This document shows, in pieces, positions 15,914 to 24,519 of a DNA stretch of 32,750 nt. The notes under the pieces are model-generated. The model searched no databases and had not been told where the DNA came from. It saw only the letters and a program-made list of their open reading frames with translations. Position 1 is the stretch's first letter; each line of letters opens with the position of its first letter. The position numbers and the translations under genes were made by a program. Source of the DNA: Candidatus Binatia bacterium (GTDB lineage Bacteria > Desulfobacterota > Binatia > HRBIN30); contig JAOAHD010000024.1 in NCBI GenBank assembly GCA_026415395.1, positions 1-32,750 of the forward strand, written 5' to 3'.

Positions 15914-17203
15914 TCAGGCGTTTTCGCTTACGAGCGCGCCGTAAGTTTCTTCTAGGTAGCGGCGCACGGTCGCGACGTCGGCCAAGGAGCGAAACGGCCG
16001 GTCGCCAGCAAGCGGGGGAGTGTCGAAGGCGCGCGGGAATAGCGGCCGTTTTGCAAGGAGCGGGTCGAGGTTGGGGTCGTCAATTCCCCGTTGGTAGATT
16101 CGCTGCGCCAACCGCCCGAGTTCCGCGGTAAGGGAAAAGCCGACCCGAAAAATCGTCACCAGCGGCACCTTAGCGAGCACGAGGGGGGCGCGCTCCAGCG
16201 AACCATCGGCGAGATACTCGAGGCCGACTGACAGGGTGGCGAGTGCCCGCGCGCTCACGCTGCGCACTTGCTCGAGTTCGCCCGGATCGCAGCGGTCGGC
16301 ACAAAGCACGCGGTTCACCAAGGCGACGAGCGCCTCGGCAAGGTCTTGCGCCAAGGCTTCGTCGGCAATCGACCGAAACGCTTGGGCGAAGAACCCGCCG
16401 TCTTCGAAAGCCTCCGCGACTGGGATCGGTAGCGTTACCGCAAACTCCCGCGGGATGTGGGGGCGCCAATCGACTCCAGCCATTTGCTTTGCTTCCGCGG
16501 GCTCGATGTAGGCGTACACGGCAATGGCCTCGAAGTACTCAACGAACCCGAGGTCTTCCAAGCGGCCCCGGCGCCACCGATAAGCGGTTTCCTCCAACTC
16601 GGTGCTGAGGCCCCATTTGGCTTCGAGAAGCCAGCGCCGGGCAAACTGTTGGTCGAGGTCGTACAGCCGGTCGAGCAGCCGCTCGAGGGTAACGACGGTG
16701 GCAGAGTCGACGCCGGGCAAGAACTCGACAATGAAGAAGGTGTCCGGGGTCTCGTATCGTGGAAGATGGACGTTTTCCTCCGGTTCTTCTTCCAGCGTAC
16801 GATCGTAAATGCGGCAACTTTGCCGGAGCCAGAGGGCGAGGAGTTCAAAGTCCAAGCCTTCGAGCGCGCGCAGCAGCCGCGCCGGGAGGAATTCCTCCAG
16901 CATGAGCTCGAACCAAGGACGCAGCCGTGCGAAGTCCACCCGGTCTTTGTCCCACACGTCGAGGTCGAGGCAGCCTTGAATTTGCTCTGCCGTGCCGAGC
17001 GCGAGGAGCTCGCCCGCGTCGGCAAGCCCCAGCTCTTTGACGAGGTAGTAGAACTCTTGCACGGGCAGGTGGGCAACGAGTTCTGCCGCGCGCGGGTGTT
17101 CGAGCAATTGCTCCACGCGCTGCCGCACTGGGAGCGCCGTGCGCCCGAACGGAGCCCCGCTGATGAGAGCGCCCGCTTTTGCGTCAGAGGTGCTTTCGCT
17201 CAT
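15914..17203 (-). CDS. DUF6178-like protein, unknown function
   Basis: A 429-residue acidic, largely helical soluble protein with no signal peptide and no membrane segments. It resembles the DUF6178 family, known to me mainly from deltaproteobacterial genomes; this is recognition from memory of the pattern, not a search. Recognisable stretches are PVQEFYYLVKELGLADAGELLAL near residues 45-68, a WDKDR segment near 84, and LPRYETPDTFFIVEFLP near 146. No catalytic motif can be named. It is monocistronic, on the opposite strand to its neighbours. Confidence 0.7.
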   Translation of the reverse strand: MSESTSDAKAGALISGAPFGRTALPVRQRVEQLLEHPRAAELVAHLPVQEFYYLVKELGLADAGELLALGTAEQIQGCLDLDVWDKDRVDFARLRPWFELMLEEFLPARLLRALEGLDFELLALWLRQSCRIYDRTLEEEPEENVHLPRYETPDTFFIVEFLPGVDSATVVTLERLLDRLYDLDQQFARRWLLEAKWGLSTELEETAYRWRRGRLEDLGFVEYFEAIAVYAYIEPAEAKQMAGVDWRPHIPREFAVTLPIPVAEAFEDGGFFAQAFRSIADEALAQDLAEALVALVNRVLCADRCDPGELEQVRSVSARALATLSVGLEYLADGSLERAPLVLAKVPLVTIFRVGFSLTAELGRLAQRIYQRGIDDPNLDPLLAKRPLFPRAFDTPPLAGDRPFRSLADVATVRRYLEETYGALVSENA

Positions 17204-17490
17204 ACACGAGTGCCTTGGTCGAAGGCGTGAACAACGGCAGTTATTTAAGGGAAGGCCACAAGGAGTGCCAGGGTTTTGTCCCCCAGGCCGGCGTACTTCG
17301 GCGGCAGCGGCGGGTCTGAGGTTTTGGACACCAGCACCGCCGAGTGCCGTTGGTGTCGGGAAATCATCCGTTCATACATCTCGTTACTTGACTTTACGAG
17401 CCCGTTGCGCCTACCGTGCGCGGCTTCGCAGCCCTTGCAACTCGCGGGCTGCGGGGTCGGATTTCGGTGTCGCGTAGGAGTTGGCAAAGC

Positions 17491-19983
17491 ATGGCACAAC
17501 GCTCGTGGAAGACGATGTTTCGAATTGGTTCCCTTTTGTCAGCACTCACGATGACCGTGTTGCTGCCGGGTTGTGGCAGTGGTGATTCTGCAACCCTGAC
17601 CCCACCATCGCCCACCGCCACAGTCACACCGGTTGCCGCGACTTCGACGCCCACGATTCCACCTACGGCAACGCCGTCTCCCACTCCGGTTTTCGATCCA
17701 ACCGCCACACCGACGCTCTCGCTGCCGACCTCCGCTTCCACCGCGTCGGCCACGCCTTCGTTTACGCCGACCCGAGTGCCGGACACTCCCACGCCAGAGC
17801 CGACGGCAACCGCCACGCAGAGCCCTACACCGGGCCCGGGCTTCCGCGTGCAGAGCAGCGTGCGCCAACTCCTGATTAGCGACGCCACCCCGGGCACGGT
17901 CCTCGCTGTGCGCAATGCCCATGGGGAGGTGCTGCAAACCGGCACGGTGGACGAGCAAGGAACTCTGATTTTCCGCAACCTGGAGAGGGGCAGTGGCTAT
18001 GTGGTGTTCGCCGTCGACCCGCAGAGCAGCAGCGAGGAGACTAGAGAATCGGCCCCGACGGATGTGTGGGGATTCGAGGACGTGCCACCGAACGAGTTTT
18101 ACACCTCGCAGCGGCTGGTGAACGGTTACCAGTACATCACCGTCCGCGATGGGACTAAGCTGGCAGTCAACGTTATCTTGCCCGGGCCGCCGGAAGAGGG
18201 ACCTTACCCCACCTTGGTGGAGTACTCGGGCTACGACCCTGCAAACCCCGACTCCCCGCAACCCAGCACTTTGCTCGCGCAAATTCTCGGCTTCGCTGCC
18301 GTCGGTGTGAACATGCGCGGCACTGGCTGTTCGGGGGGCTCTTTTAACTTCTTCGAGCCGGCACAAGTGACCGATGGCTACGACGCAATCGAAATCATCG
18401 CGCAGCAGCCGTGGGTGAAATTCAACCGTGTGGGAATGGTGGGGATCTCCTACCCGGGAATTTCGCAGTTGTTCACCGCGCAAACGCGCCCGCCGCACTT
18501 GGCGGCGATCGCACCGCTGTCGGTGATTTCCGACATTGGTCGAGGCATCCTGTACCCAGGCGGGATTTTGAATAACGGCTTTGCCGTCGAGTGGGCCCGT
18601 GAGCGGCAGGAACAAGCGCGTCCGTTTGGACAAGCCTGGGCGGCGAAGCGCCGCGATCTGGGCGACCAGGTGTGCATTGAGAACCAGCGCTTCCGCGGAC
18701 AAAACCCCGACCTCCTGCAAATGATCCGTGACAACCGATATTACAACCCAGCGGTTGCCGATCCGCTGAGCCCAACCACATTTGTCCACAATATCGACGT
18801 GCCCGTGTTCCTCGCTGGTGCTTGGCAAGATGAACAAACAGGCGGCTACTTCCCGACGATGATCCCTAATTTCGCCGGCACTGCCAAGGCACACTTCACC
18901 ATAACCAACGGTGGCCACACCGACGCTCTCGGCCCAGCAATTTTTACCCGCTGGTACGAGTTCTTGTCGTTCTACGTTCGCCGGGAAATTCCGGTGCTGC
19001 CCCTCAACGCGAAGCTTGCGCTTACCGTGCTCGCTCAACAAGTGTTCGGGGTCAACCGCGTGTCGGTGGAACCCGACCGTTTTGTGGGGGAGCCGGACTT
19101 CGAAACTGCATTGGCGAAGTTCGAACGCGAGCCGCGCATCCGGATTCTGTTGGAGAACGGCGCGGGGAGCCCTCAGCCGGGAGCCCCGGTTCCCCGGGCA
19201 GAGCTCACCTTTGATGAGTGGCCGCCGCCCAACACGCAGCCAGTGATTTGGTACTTTGCCGAGGGTGGGCGGCTCGTGTCGGACGCACCGACAGCCGAGT
19301 CGGGCGCCGACTCCTACCTCTACGACAGCGCACAGGGTCAACTGACGACTTTCGATGGCAGCGATGGGGCCATCTGGACGGCGCTGCCGAACTGGAACTG
19401 GCGGCCCTACGCGCCCGGCACCGCAGTGGCGTATGAGACCGATCCCTTGGAACACACGATGGTCATGGTAGGCTCCGGCAGCGCAGATTTGTGGGTGCGC
19501 TCGACCGCCGAAGATACCGACCTCGAGGTGACGCTCAGCGAAGTTCGTCCGGACGGCAAGGAGGTTTACATTCAAAACGGCTGGGGGCGGGCAAGCTTTC
19601 GCGCTCTCGACTTGAATCACAGCACGCTGCTTCGCCCAGCGTACAGTGGAAGGCGCGAGGATGTGCAGCCGCTGCCGCCAGGCGAGTTCTCGCTCGTGCG
19701 GATTGAAATCTTCCCGTTCGCCCACGTGTTCCGCGCTGGCTCGCGCGTGCGCATTGTGGTCGATAGCCCGGGCAACTCGCGGCCGCGCTGGAAATTCGAA
19801 ACGCTGCAGTTCGACGAGCCTGTCACTAACTTTATTGGCCGTCATGCCGCCGCGCCGTCGCGCGTGGTTCTCCCCTGGATTCCTGATGTTACGGGCATTC
19901 CACCCACCTTGCCCCCGTGCCCTTCGCTTCGGCTGCAGTACTGCCGCGACTACCAACCGGTGGTGAACACGGCGGCAGAATGA
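17491..19983 (+). CDS. Exported lipoprotein hydrolase, CocE/NonD (S15) family
   Basis: An 830-residue predicted lipoprotein. The signal peptide ends in the lipobox LLPGC (Cys28), followed by a Pro/Thr/Ser linker (about 35-117) and a short beta domain. The alpha/beta-hydrolase domain of the CocE/X-Pro dipeptidyl-peptidase S15 type has the nucleophile Ser320 in GISYPG, with likely Asp447 (GAWQDEQ) and His476 (NGGHTD). The C-terminal jelly-roll domain (about 640-800) is typical of CocE proteins. Known relatives hydrolyse esters (cocaine esterase), acylated beta-lactam precursors or X-Pro peptides. Here the enzyme would be outer-membrane or surface anchored. AGGAG lies 10 nt upstream of the ATG. 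The natural substrate is unknown. Confidence 0.88.
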   Translation: MAQRSWKTMFRIGSLLSALTMTVLLPGCGSGDSATLTPPSPTATVTPVAATSTPTIPPTATPSPTPVFDPTATPTLSLPTSASTASATPSFTPTRVPDTPTPEPTATATQSPTPGPGFRVQSSVRQLLISDATPGTVLAVRNAHGEVLQTGTVDEQGTLIFRNLERGSGYVVFAVDPQSSSEETRESAPTDVWGFEDVPPNEFYTSQRLVNGYQYITVRDGTKLAVNVILPGPPEEGPYPTLVEYSGYDPANPDSPQPSTLLAQILGFAAVGVNMRGTGCSGGSFNFFEPAQVTDGYDAIEIIAQQPWVKFNRVGMVGISYPGISQLFTAQTRPPHLAAIAPLSVISDIGRGILYPGGILNNGFAVEWARERQEQARPFGQAWAAKRRDLGDQVCIENQRFRGQNPDLLQMIRDNRYYNPAVADPLSPTTFVHNIDVPVFLAGAWQDEQTGGYFPTMIPNFAGTAKAHFTITNGGHTDALGPAIFTRWYEFLSFYVRREIPVLPLNAKLALTVLAQQVFGVNRVSVEPDRFVGEPDFETALAKFEREPRIRILLENGAGSPQPGAPVPRAELTFDEWPPPNTQPVIWYFAEGGRLVSDAPTAESGADSYLYDSAQGQLTTFDGSDGAIWTALPNWNWRPYAPGTAVAYETDPLEHTMVMVGSGSADLWVRSTAEDTDLEVTLSEVRPDGKEVYIQNGWGRASFRALDLNHSTLLRPAYSGRREDVQPLPPGEFSLVRIEIFPFAHVFRAGSRVRIVVDSPGNSRPRWKFETLQFDEPVTNFIGRHAAAPSRVVLPWIPDVTGIPPTLPPCPSLRLQYCRDYQPVVNTAAE

Positions 19984-20054
19984 AGTGCGGAAAATATTTT
20001 CAGCGGTGCCTTGTGCAGGCTGCGGTTTCCGGGTAAGAAGGGGGGTAGTTACAC

Positions 20055-20076
20055 CGGAATGGTTGTTTACATTCCG
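20055..20076 (+). promoter_or_regulatory. 7-bp inverted repeat upstream of cspA
   Basis: CGGAATG (20055-20061) and CATTCCG (20070-20076) form a perfect dyad with an 8-nt loop, about 75-95 nt before the cspA start. It could be an operator or a leader hairpin. No T-tract follows, so it is not a good terminator for the hydrolase gene upstream. Confidence 0.4.
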
Positions 20077-20111
20077 TCGGGCAGAAGCCAAGCCTTTTAG
20101 GACATGCAGCA

Positions 20112-20142
20112 CCTCCGGTTAACGAGTTTCGAAGAAAGGAGG
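20112..20142 (+). promoter_or_regulatory. Possible Shine-Dalgarno-sequestering hairpin of cspA
   Basis: CCTCC (20112-20116) is complementary to GGAGG (20138-20142), the cspA ribosome binding site 8 nt before the ATG. The 21-nt loop contains an inner CGA/TCG pairing. Such a fold could mask the site at one temperature. The stem is only 5 bp. Confidence 0.35.
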
Positions 20143-20150
20143 GAAGGCGC

Positions 20151-20351
20151 ATGGCAGTAGGAACTGTAAAATGGTTCAATCCTGAGAAGGGCTTTGGCTT
20201 TATTCGGCAGGAAAACGGCGAAGATGTGTTCGTGCACTACTCGTCGATCCAGGGCCAAGGTTTCAAAAGCCTCGAAGAGGGCCAACGGGTGAGCTTCGAT
20301 GTCACTCCAGGCCGCAAAGGCCCCCAGGCAACTAACGTGCAAAAGCTCTAG
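20151..20351 (+). CDS. cspA: Cold-shock domain protein
   Basis: A 66-residue single cold-shock domain that binds single-stranded RNA and DNA and acts as an RNA chaperone. RNP1 is KGFGFI (residues 13-18) and RNP2 is VFVHY (about 26-30); [11 protein letters not shown] is the canonical N-terminus. A strong GGAGG precedes the ATG. It is monocistronic, with a long leader and a strong intrinsic terminator. The symbol denotes the family; which csp paralogue this is cannot be told. Confidence 0.97.
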   Translation: MAVGTVKWFNPEKGFGFIRQENGEDVFVHYSSIQGQGFKSLEEGQRVSFDVTPGRKGPQATNVQKL

Positions 20352-20369
20352 TTCGGCTTGGCACCTGAC

Positions 20370-20420
20370 CATCGGCCCGGTGTTCCTCGTCGTTCATGAG
20401 GCACCGGGCCGATGCTTTTT
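20370..20420 (+). terminator. Intrinsic terminator after cspA
   Basis: CATCGGCCCGGTG (20370-20382) pairs perfectly over 13 bp with CACCGGGCCGATG (20402-20414), with an inner CCTC/GAGG pairing, and is followed by C and five T (20416-20420). It is the clearest rho-independent terminator in the window. It lies 18 nt after the cspA stop and isolates cspA from the next gene. Confidence 0.93.
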
Positions 20421-20473
20421 GTGGGCACACTCCTCGGATTGCTTCATTGCCAAGAACACGGAAGGATAACTCC

Positions 20474-21586
20474 ATGGCCACCTTTGCGCTGATCACCGAT
20501 CCGCACGTCACGGTTCCCAACCCGCAAACCGGTTGGATGTTGCGCGAACCGGTGCCCCATGAGCCCACGATGTACCTGCACAGCGTGGAGTTGCTCGAGC
20601 AAGCGATTGCCGAGATTAACGCCATGCCGGAGATCGACTTTGTGTTGTGCGCGGGTGATCTCACAAAGGATTCCGAGCCTTACAACCACGATGCCGTGCG
20701 CGATTTGCTGTCACGCTTTCGCAAGCCGGTGTACTGCGTGCCAGGCAACCATGACCAGCCGCGCCCTCCGCATCTGAGGCCAACGGCGCTCCTGGATCCG
20801 GACGTGCGCCCTCTCACGACCGAAGAACTCCCACCTTTGTACTGCGATTTCGGATTTCAGCGCGGCGACGTCCTCGCGTTTAGCTGTGACCCAACGCCGG
20901 ATGTCCATCTCGTTGCCCTGTGCTCGGCCAAGCCGAACGATGATGCTGGCTACATTCCGGAACGCACCCTGGCCTGGCTGGAAGACGACTTGGCCCGCCA
21001 GCGTGATCCTGCGCGGCAGGTGATCGTGCTGTTGCATCACAGCATTATCGAACATGTCCCTAACGAACGTGTGGATCCCACGTTCTCTTGGTTTCACGTG
21101 GAAAACTCGGACGCCCTGAAGGCGATTCTGCGCCGCCATGGCGTGCGCATCACTCTGTCGGGTCATCTCCACATCCAGGACATCAAGGAAGAAGCGGGCC
21201 TGTACAACATCGTCACTGCCTCCCTTGCCGGCTACCCGCACGCGTATCGGGTGTTTTCGCTCGAAGATGGCGCGCTCCACATCCGTAGCCGCAGGTTGGC
21301 CTCGATTCCCTCGATCCCGAACTTGCAAGAGTACTCGCGGGCGTACACCAGCGAGACCTTCGTGCAAATCATCGCAGATTCGTTGCGGAAGGCACCGTTC
21401 CAACTGCCGGAAGAGCAAGCGATCGAAACCGCTCGCCGGTTGCGCGATTGGTGGCCGCGCTTAGCCGAAGGCGACGCGCGCTTTGCTTACACCGCCGAGG
21501 ACCTGGGCAGTGCGGCGCTCGCAGCCTACGTCAACTCGTTTAGCGACGTCGATCCACCTGACAACGAGTGCGTGCTCCCCTTGTGA
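20474..21586 (+). CDS. Metallophosphoesterase, class III phosphodiesterase-like (CpdA type)
   Basis: A 370-residue calcineurin-like phosphoesterase with a full set of metal motifs: D-x-H (TDPHV, residues 8-12), GD (AGDLTKDSE), GNHD (VPGNHDQ), H (LLHHSI) and GHxH (SGHLH). This order fits the 3',5'-cAMP phosphodiesterase CpdA and related phosphodiesterases, but the 100-residue C-terminal extension is unlike CpdA and the substrate cannot be assigned. It has no signal peptide and is cytosolic. The ATG at 20474 has GAAGGA upstream and lies after the cspA terminator. It converges with the pseudokinase gene. Confidence 0.9.
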   Translation: MATFALITDPHVTVPNPQTGWMLREPVPHEPTMYLHSVELLEQAIAEINAMPEIDFVLCAGDLTKDSEPYNHDAVRDLLSRFRKPVYCVPGNHDQPRPPHLRPTALLDPDVRPLTTEELPPLYCDFGFQRGDVLAFSCDPTPDVHLVALCSAKPNDDAGYIPERTLAWLEDDLARQRDPARQVIVLLHHSIIEHVPNERVDPTFSWFHVENSDALKAILRRHGVRITLSGHLHIQDIKEEAGLYNIVTASLAGYPHAYRVFSLEDGALHIRSRRLASIPSIPNLQEYSRAYTSETFVQIIADSLRKAPFQLPEEQAIETARRLRDWWPRLAEGDARFAYTAEDLGSAALAAYVNSFSDVDPPDNECVLPL

Positions 21587-21709
21587 GCGTGGCCAGCGGT
21601 CGCCCACACATTGCCTCGGGGCAACCGTAACCCGGCAGATGACGTACGACGTCGCCTTGACCGCCGGAACGACCGCTCGTTAGCTACGCAGTGAAAAGAT
21701 GCGCTGCGC

Positions 21710-23995
21710 TCAGCAGCCGTCGCCGCCCACACAGCGGCAGGTGCTGGCGGAACAGTCGAGCGTGGCCGAGCGGCGACTGGGCGGGCCCCACTGGATGCCC
21801 TCCGGACTGACGCTGCCTTGAGCGAGGGAGTAGCTCACGCTCACGCGGCTCCGCTCGCGCCGGTCGAGCACCACGAGCTCTTCACAGCGCGCCCGCTGGC
21901 CCGCGCTACGCGCCAACGAGCGGTTGAGATTCTCGCAGGTTTCGCGCAGCCACATCTGGATGCTGGCCGCTAAGTCGGCCGGCATTGGCCCTTGTGGTAG
22001 CGCAAGGGTACGCTCGTGCTCGCGAGATGGAGGCTTGGCCGCTGGCGGTGGAGGCACGGCGGCCACGGCCGGTGCCGGTGGTGCGGGGGGTGGGACCGCC
22101 ACGGCCGGACGGGTTGGCTCGATCCGCGGAGTTGGCTCCTGGGCGACACGTGGCGGCGGTGAGGGCTCGGCTTCGATCGCCGCGGCGCGCGGTGGCGGGG
22201 CGGCGGCTTCTCCCGCCCGTGCGACTTCTTCGAAGGCCTCGTCGAACGCGACTTTGGCTTGCTCGTAGGCGGTCTTGCGCTGTAGCCAGTCGCGCTCCCG
22301 TTGTTCGCCCTTTTGCCACAGTTCCTCTGCGCGGCTGTACGTTGCCGCGGCGGTCGCTTCGGCATCCGCCTGTCGAGCTCGCCGCCGAGCATTCGCTGCC
22401 ATTTGGCGCACGCGCGCTAACTCCCGCTCCGCCCCGCTCTCGGCCTGACGGAAACGTTGCGTGGCTTCCTCGGCCAAGGTGACCGCCTGGCTCGGGTCTT
22501 CTTCCACGGCTCGGCGGGCGGCGTCGAGAAATTCCTTGCCGCGGTTCAAAGTGTTGGCAAGCGCGGGGAATGCCTGGCCGGCCTTTTCGGCGGAGCGCAG
22601 CGCCAACTCGGCGCGAGCCACCGCGTCGGCGCCACGCTGGCGGGCGGCCATTTGCTTTCCGGCACGCTCCAGCGCGACCGCAGTTTCGTGCCGCAACTCG
22701 GCAACTTTCGCTTCCGCGGAACGAAGGTCGTTCGGCGACGGGTCGGCACTGCCAAGGATGCGCGCCACCTCGTCGCGAAGTGCCCGGAGCCGGTCCTCGT
22801 CCTCTGGGCGCAGGTTTGTGGCAGCCCCGTCGGTTTCTTCTCGCAACTGCGTGCGAATGGTGTCGATCCAACGCTCGCGCCGGTTCTTCAAAGCGGCTAG
22901 GTAGAACTCTTTGGCCTCGGCCAGACTGCGGAGCGCGTCGCTGACCCGCTGCGCTTCCCAGAGGTGTTCCGCTCGTGCCTTGGCATCGTTCGCGCGAGCA
23001 AACGCCGCCTCGCCCGTAGCATCAAACGCCGTCGCAAGCTGCGCCGCGTTGGCCACTGCTTCCAAGTGCTTTGCCCAAGCTTGATCGCGGGCACGACGAT
23101 ACAGGTCGATCTTGGCCGCACTGCTGGCGTTCTCGGCCGCCAGCCAGATCTCGGGTACGAGTGCCGGCGCGGCCAGTTCCAAGGCCTCCTCGCGAACGTG
23201 CGCTGCGTCGGCGGACAGGGTGCTCGAGTGCGGCGGAAGCAGGAGGAAGATTGCCAAAGTAAAGAGGGCGGCACCGGCCGCGAGCGCGAGCGCTACAGGC
23301 CAGCGGCGCAGGCGGCTATTCCGGGGCGAGTTTGTCGTCCGTGCGGCTCTGCGCTTTCCCGTGGAAGTCGCGGTGGAGACCGCACGCAACGCGTCGGCAA
23401 GAGCGAGCGGGGATTCGAAACGATTCTCGGGTGCCAACCGGGTTGCTCGCTCGATCACACGGCGAAGTTCCAACGGGACCCCTGGTGCTGAGAGGCCGAG
23501 GTCATTGTCCGGTAAATACGACGGGGCTTGCTGCTCGTGACCGCTACCCTCGACGGCTTGCACACGGAACGGATATACCCGGTTGCCGGCCAACGCCTCG
23601 AAGAGGACAACTCCGAGAGAAAACACATCGGCACGCGCGTCGGGCACTTGGCCCCTCTGGCGGTGATGGGTTTCCGGCGCCCGGTACGGTAACGGCGCGC
23701 CGACCACAGGCAAAGCGAGCACGTAATCCTGGCCGCCGCCAGTGAGCACGATCGACTCCGGACAAACGGCCCCATGCGGGCACACGCCGCGCTTGTGGAA
23801 GCTGTCCAACTGCGTGGCGATTTGTGCACCAAGCCGGATCACCTCTTCCCAGCCAAGCACGCCATTCTCGACTAAGACCCGCCGGAGGCTTTGCTCCTGT
23901 CCGCCTTCTCCCCATCCTTCGGTTGACCAGTCCGCGGAGGTAGCATCTGGATGCGGTTTGCTCGGCTCGGTGTAATCCATCGGCGCTCGGGGCAT
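21710..23995 (-). CDS. Membrane pseudokinase with coiled-coil stalk and Pro-rich region
   Basis: A 761-residue protein. Residues about 35-205 resemble a Ser/Thr kinase C-lobe: helix E (AQIATQLDSFHKRG), YRAPE (104-108), DARADVFSLGVVLFEALAG (helix F) and AxRLxPENRF. The catalytic loop aligns as HGAVCPESIVL (74-84) where active kinases have HRDLKPENILL. The catalytic Asp is Ala76, Lys is Cys78 and Asn is Ser81. DFG is absent and the N-lobe (Gly loop, VAIK Lys) is missing, so phosphotransfer is very unlikely. One TM segment (232-253) follows, then a long Ala/Glu/Arg coiled coil (about 270-600), a Pro/Ala linker (605-690) and a small Cys-containing domain. The ATG at 23995 is my choice; 23980 is possible. 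The C-terminal part would be periplasmic. Confidence 0.85.
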   Translation of the reverse strand: MPRAPMDYTEPSKPHPDATSADWSTEGWGEGGQEQSLRRVLVENGVLGWEEVIRLGAQIATQLDSFHKRGVCPHGAVCPESIVLTGGGQDYVLALPVVGAPLPYRAPETHHRQRGQVPDARADVFSLGVVLFEALAGNRVYPFRVQAVEGSGHEQQAPSYLPDNDLGLSAPGVPLELRRVIERATRLAPENRFESPLALADALRAVSTATSTGKRRAARTTNSPRNSRLRRWPVALALAAGAALFTLAIFLLLPPHSSTLSADAAHVREEALELAAPALVPEIWLAAENASSAAKIDLYRRARDQAWAKHLEAVANAAQLATAFDATGEAAFARANDAKARAEHLWEAQRVSDALRSLAEAKEFYLAALKNRRERWIDTIRTQLREETDGAATNLRPEDEDRLRALRDEVARILGSADPSPNDLRSAEAKVAELRHETAVALERAGKQMAARQRGADAVARAELALRSAEKAGQAFPALANTLNRGKEFLDAARRAVEEDPSQAVTLAEEATQRFRQAESGAERELARVRQMAANARRRARQADAEATAAATYSRAEELWQKGEQRERDWLQRKTAYEQAKVAFDEAFEEVARAGEAAAPPPRAAAIEAEPSPPPRVAQEPTPRIEPTRPAVAVPPPAPPAPAVAAVPPPPAAKPPSREHERTLALPQGPMPADLAASIQMWLRETCENLNRSLARSAGQRARCEELVVLDRRERSRVSVSYSLAQGSVSPEGIQWGPPSRRSATLDCSASTCRCVGGDGC

Positions 23996-24195
23996 GGGTG
24001 AACCATCCAACCTAGCGGAGTTCGTACCAGCACAGAGACTACACAAAATTTGTCTGCTCGCTCCGTTTATCGGACGGAAAACCGTCATTCAGCGAAGCAG
24101 GTGCGAAGGAGAGTGACACCCGCAGGCCGACCGACAGCGCTAACGTTGCCCTGGAGCCGCCGCGAATCGTGGGCAAATGCCGCGGCGGACCGTAT

Positions 24196-24216
24196 GGGCG
24201 ACCGCATGCGTCGCCC
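24196..24216. repeat. Palindrome GGGCGAC/GTCGCCC
   Basis: GGGCGAC (24196-24202) and GTCGCCC (24210-24216) form a perfect 7-bp dyad with a 7-nt spacer whose middle is GCATGC. It shares its core with the palindrome at 24384-24417, suggesting a dispersed REP-like element family. Confidence 0.7.
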
Positions 24217-24241
24217 GGGGGCAGGAGGTAATGAATGCATC

Positions 24242-24304
24242 AGCGAGCGGCGAGTAGCAAATAGCGAGTGGCGGGAAATGGCCAATGGTGAACAGCGAAT
24301 GGCG
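24242..24304. repeat. Degenerate heptamer tandem repeat, consensus RGCGART
   Basis: Nine 7-nt units fill 63 bp, for example AGCGAGC, GGCGAGT, AGCAAAT, AGCGAGT, then a slip of 3 nt and GGCCAAT, GGTGAAC, AGCGAAT. The period of 7 is incompatible with a coding repeat of constant frame. Similar short tandem heptamers occur between genes in several environmental bacterial lineages. Confidence 0.7.
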
Positions 24305-24383
24305 CAGGGGGAACACGTGGATTGACGATGGTGTTGCTACCGGGGCCCCGCCCGTTGCCATCTTGCCACGCGGCACCAACGCG

Positions 24384-24417
24384 ATCGTAGGCGCGACCTA
24401 TGCGTTGCCCCTACGAT
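24384..24417. repeat. Palindrome ATCGTAGG/CCTACGAT
   Basis: Arms ATCGTAGG (24384-24391) and CCTACGAT (24410-24417) match perfectly. The interior (GCGACC..ATGCG..GCCC) pairs imperfectly and resembles the core of the element at 24196. The form is that of a mobile palindromic repeat, also widespread in environmental genomes as GTAGGGGCG-type elements (from memory, not searched). Confidence 0.65.
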
Positions 24418-24519
24418 TCGCTGCGGGCGGGCACCGCCGCCTGCGGGTGCCACCGTTCCTCCTCCTCGAAATTCCGAGGCTTTCACCAGCGCACGGATTC
24501 TGACAAACAGCAGACATCC

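Larger units (their letters stand above)
23996..24519. other. Repeat-bearing intergenic region
   Basis: About 520 bp between the divergent pseudokinase and hpnB genes with no convincing gene. It holds two related palindromes (24196-24216 and 24384-24417) and a degenerate heptamer tandem repeat between them (24242-24304), listed separately. Promoters for both neighbours must lie here, but none stands out. Confidence 0.7.

Noticed and set aside
19990-20001. Perfect palindrome GAAAATATTTTC just after the hydrolase stop
   Set aside because: AT-only dyad without stem stability or a second copy; could be chance and no function can be argued.
17539-20112. Open frame of 857 codons antisense to the CocE-type hydrolase
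   Set aside because: It mirrors the hydrolase codons in GC-rich DNA, has no ribosome binding site and no recognisable domain; the plus-strand gene has a full catalytic triad.
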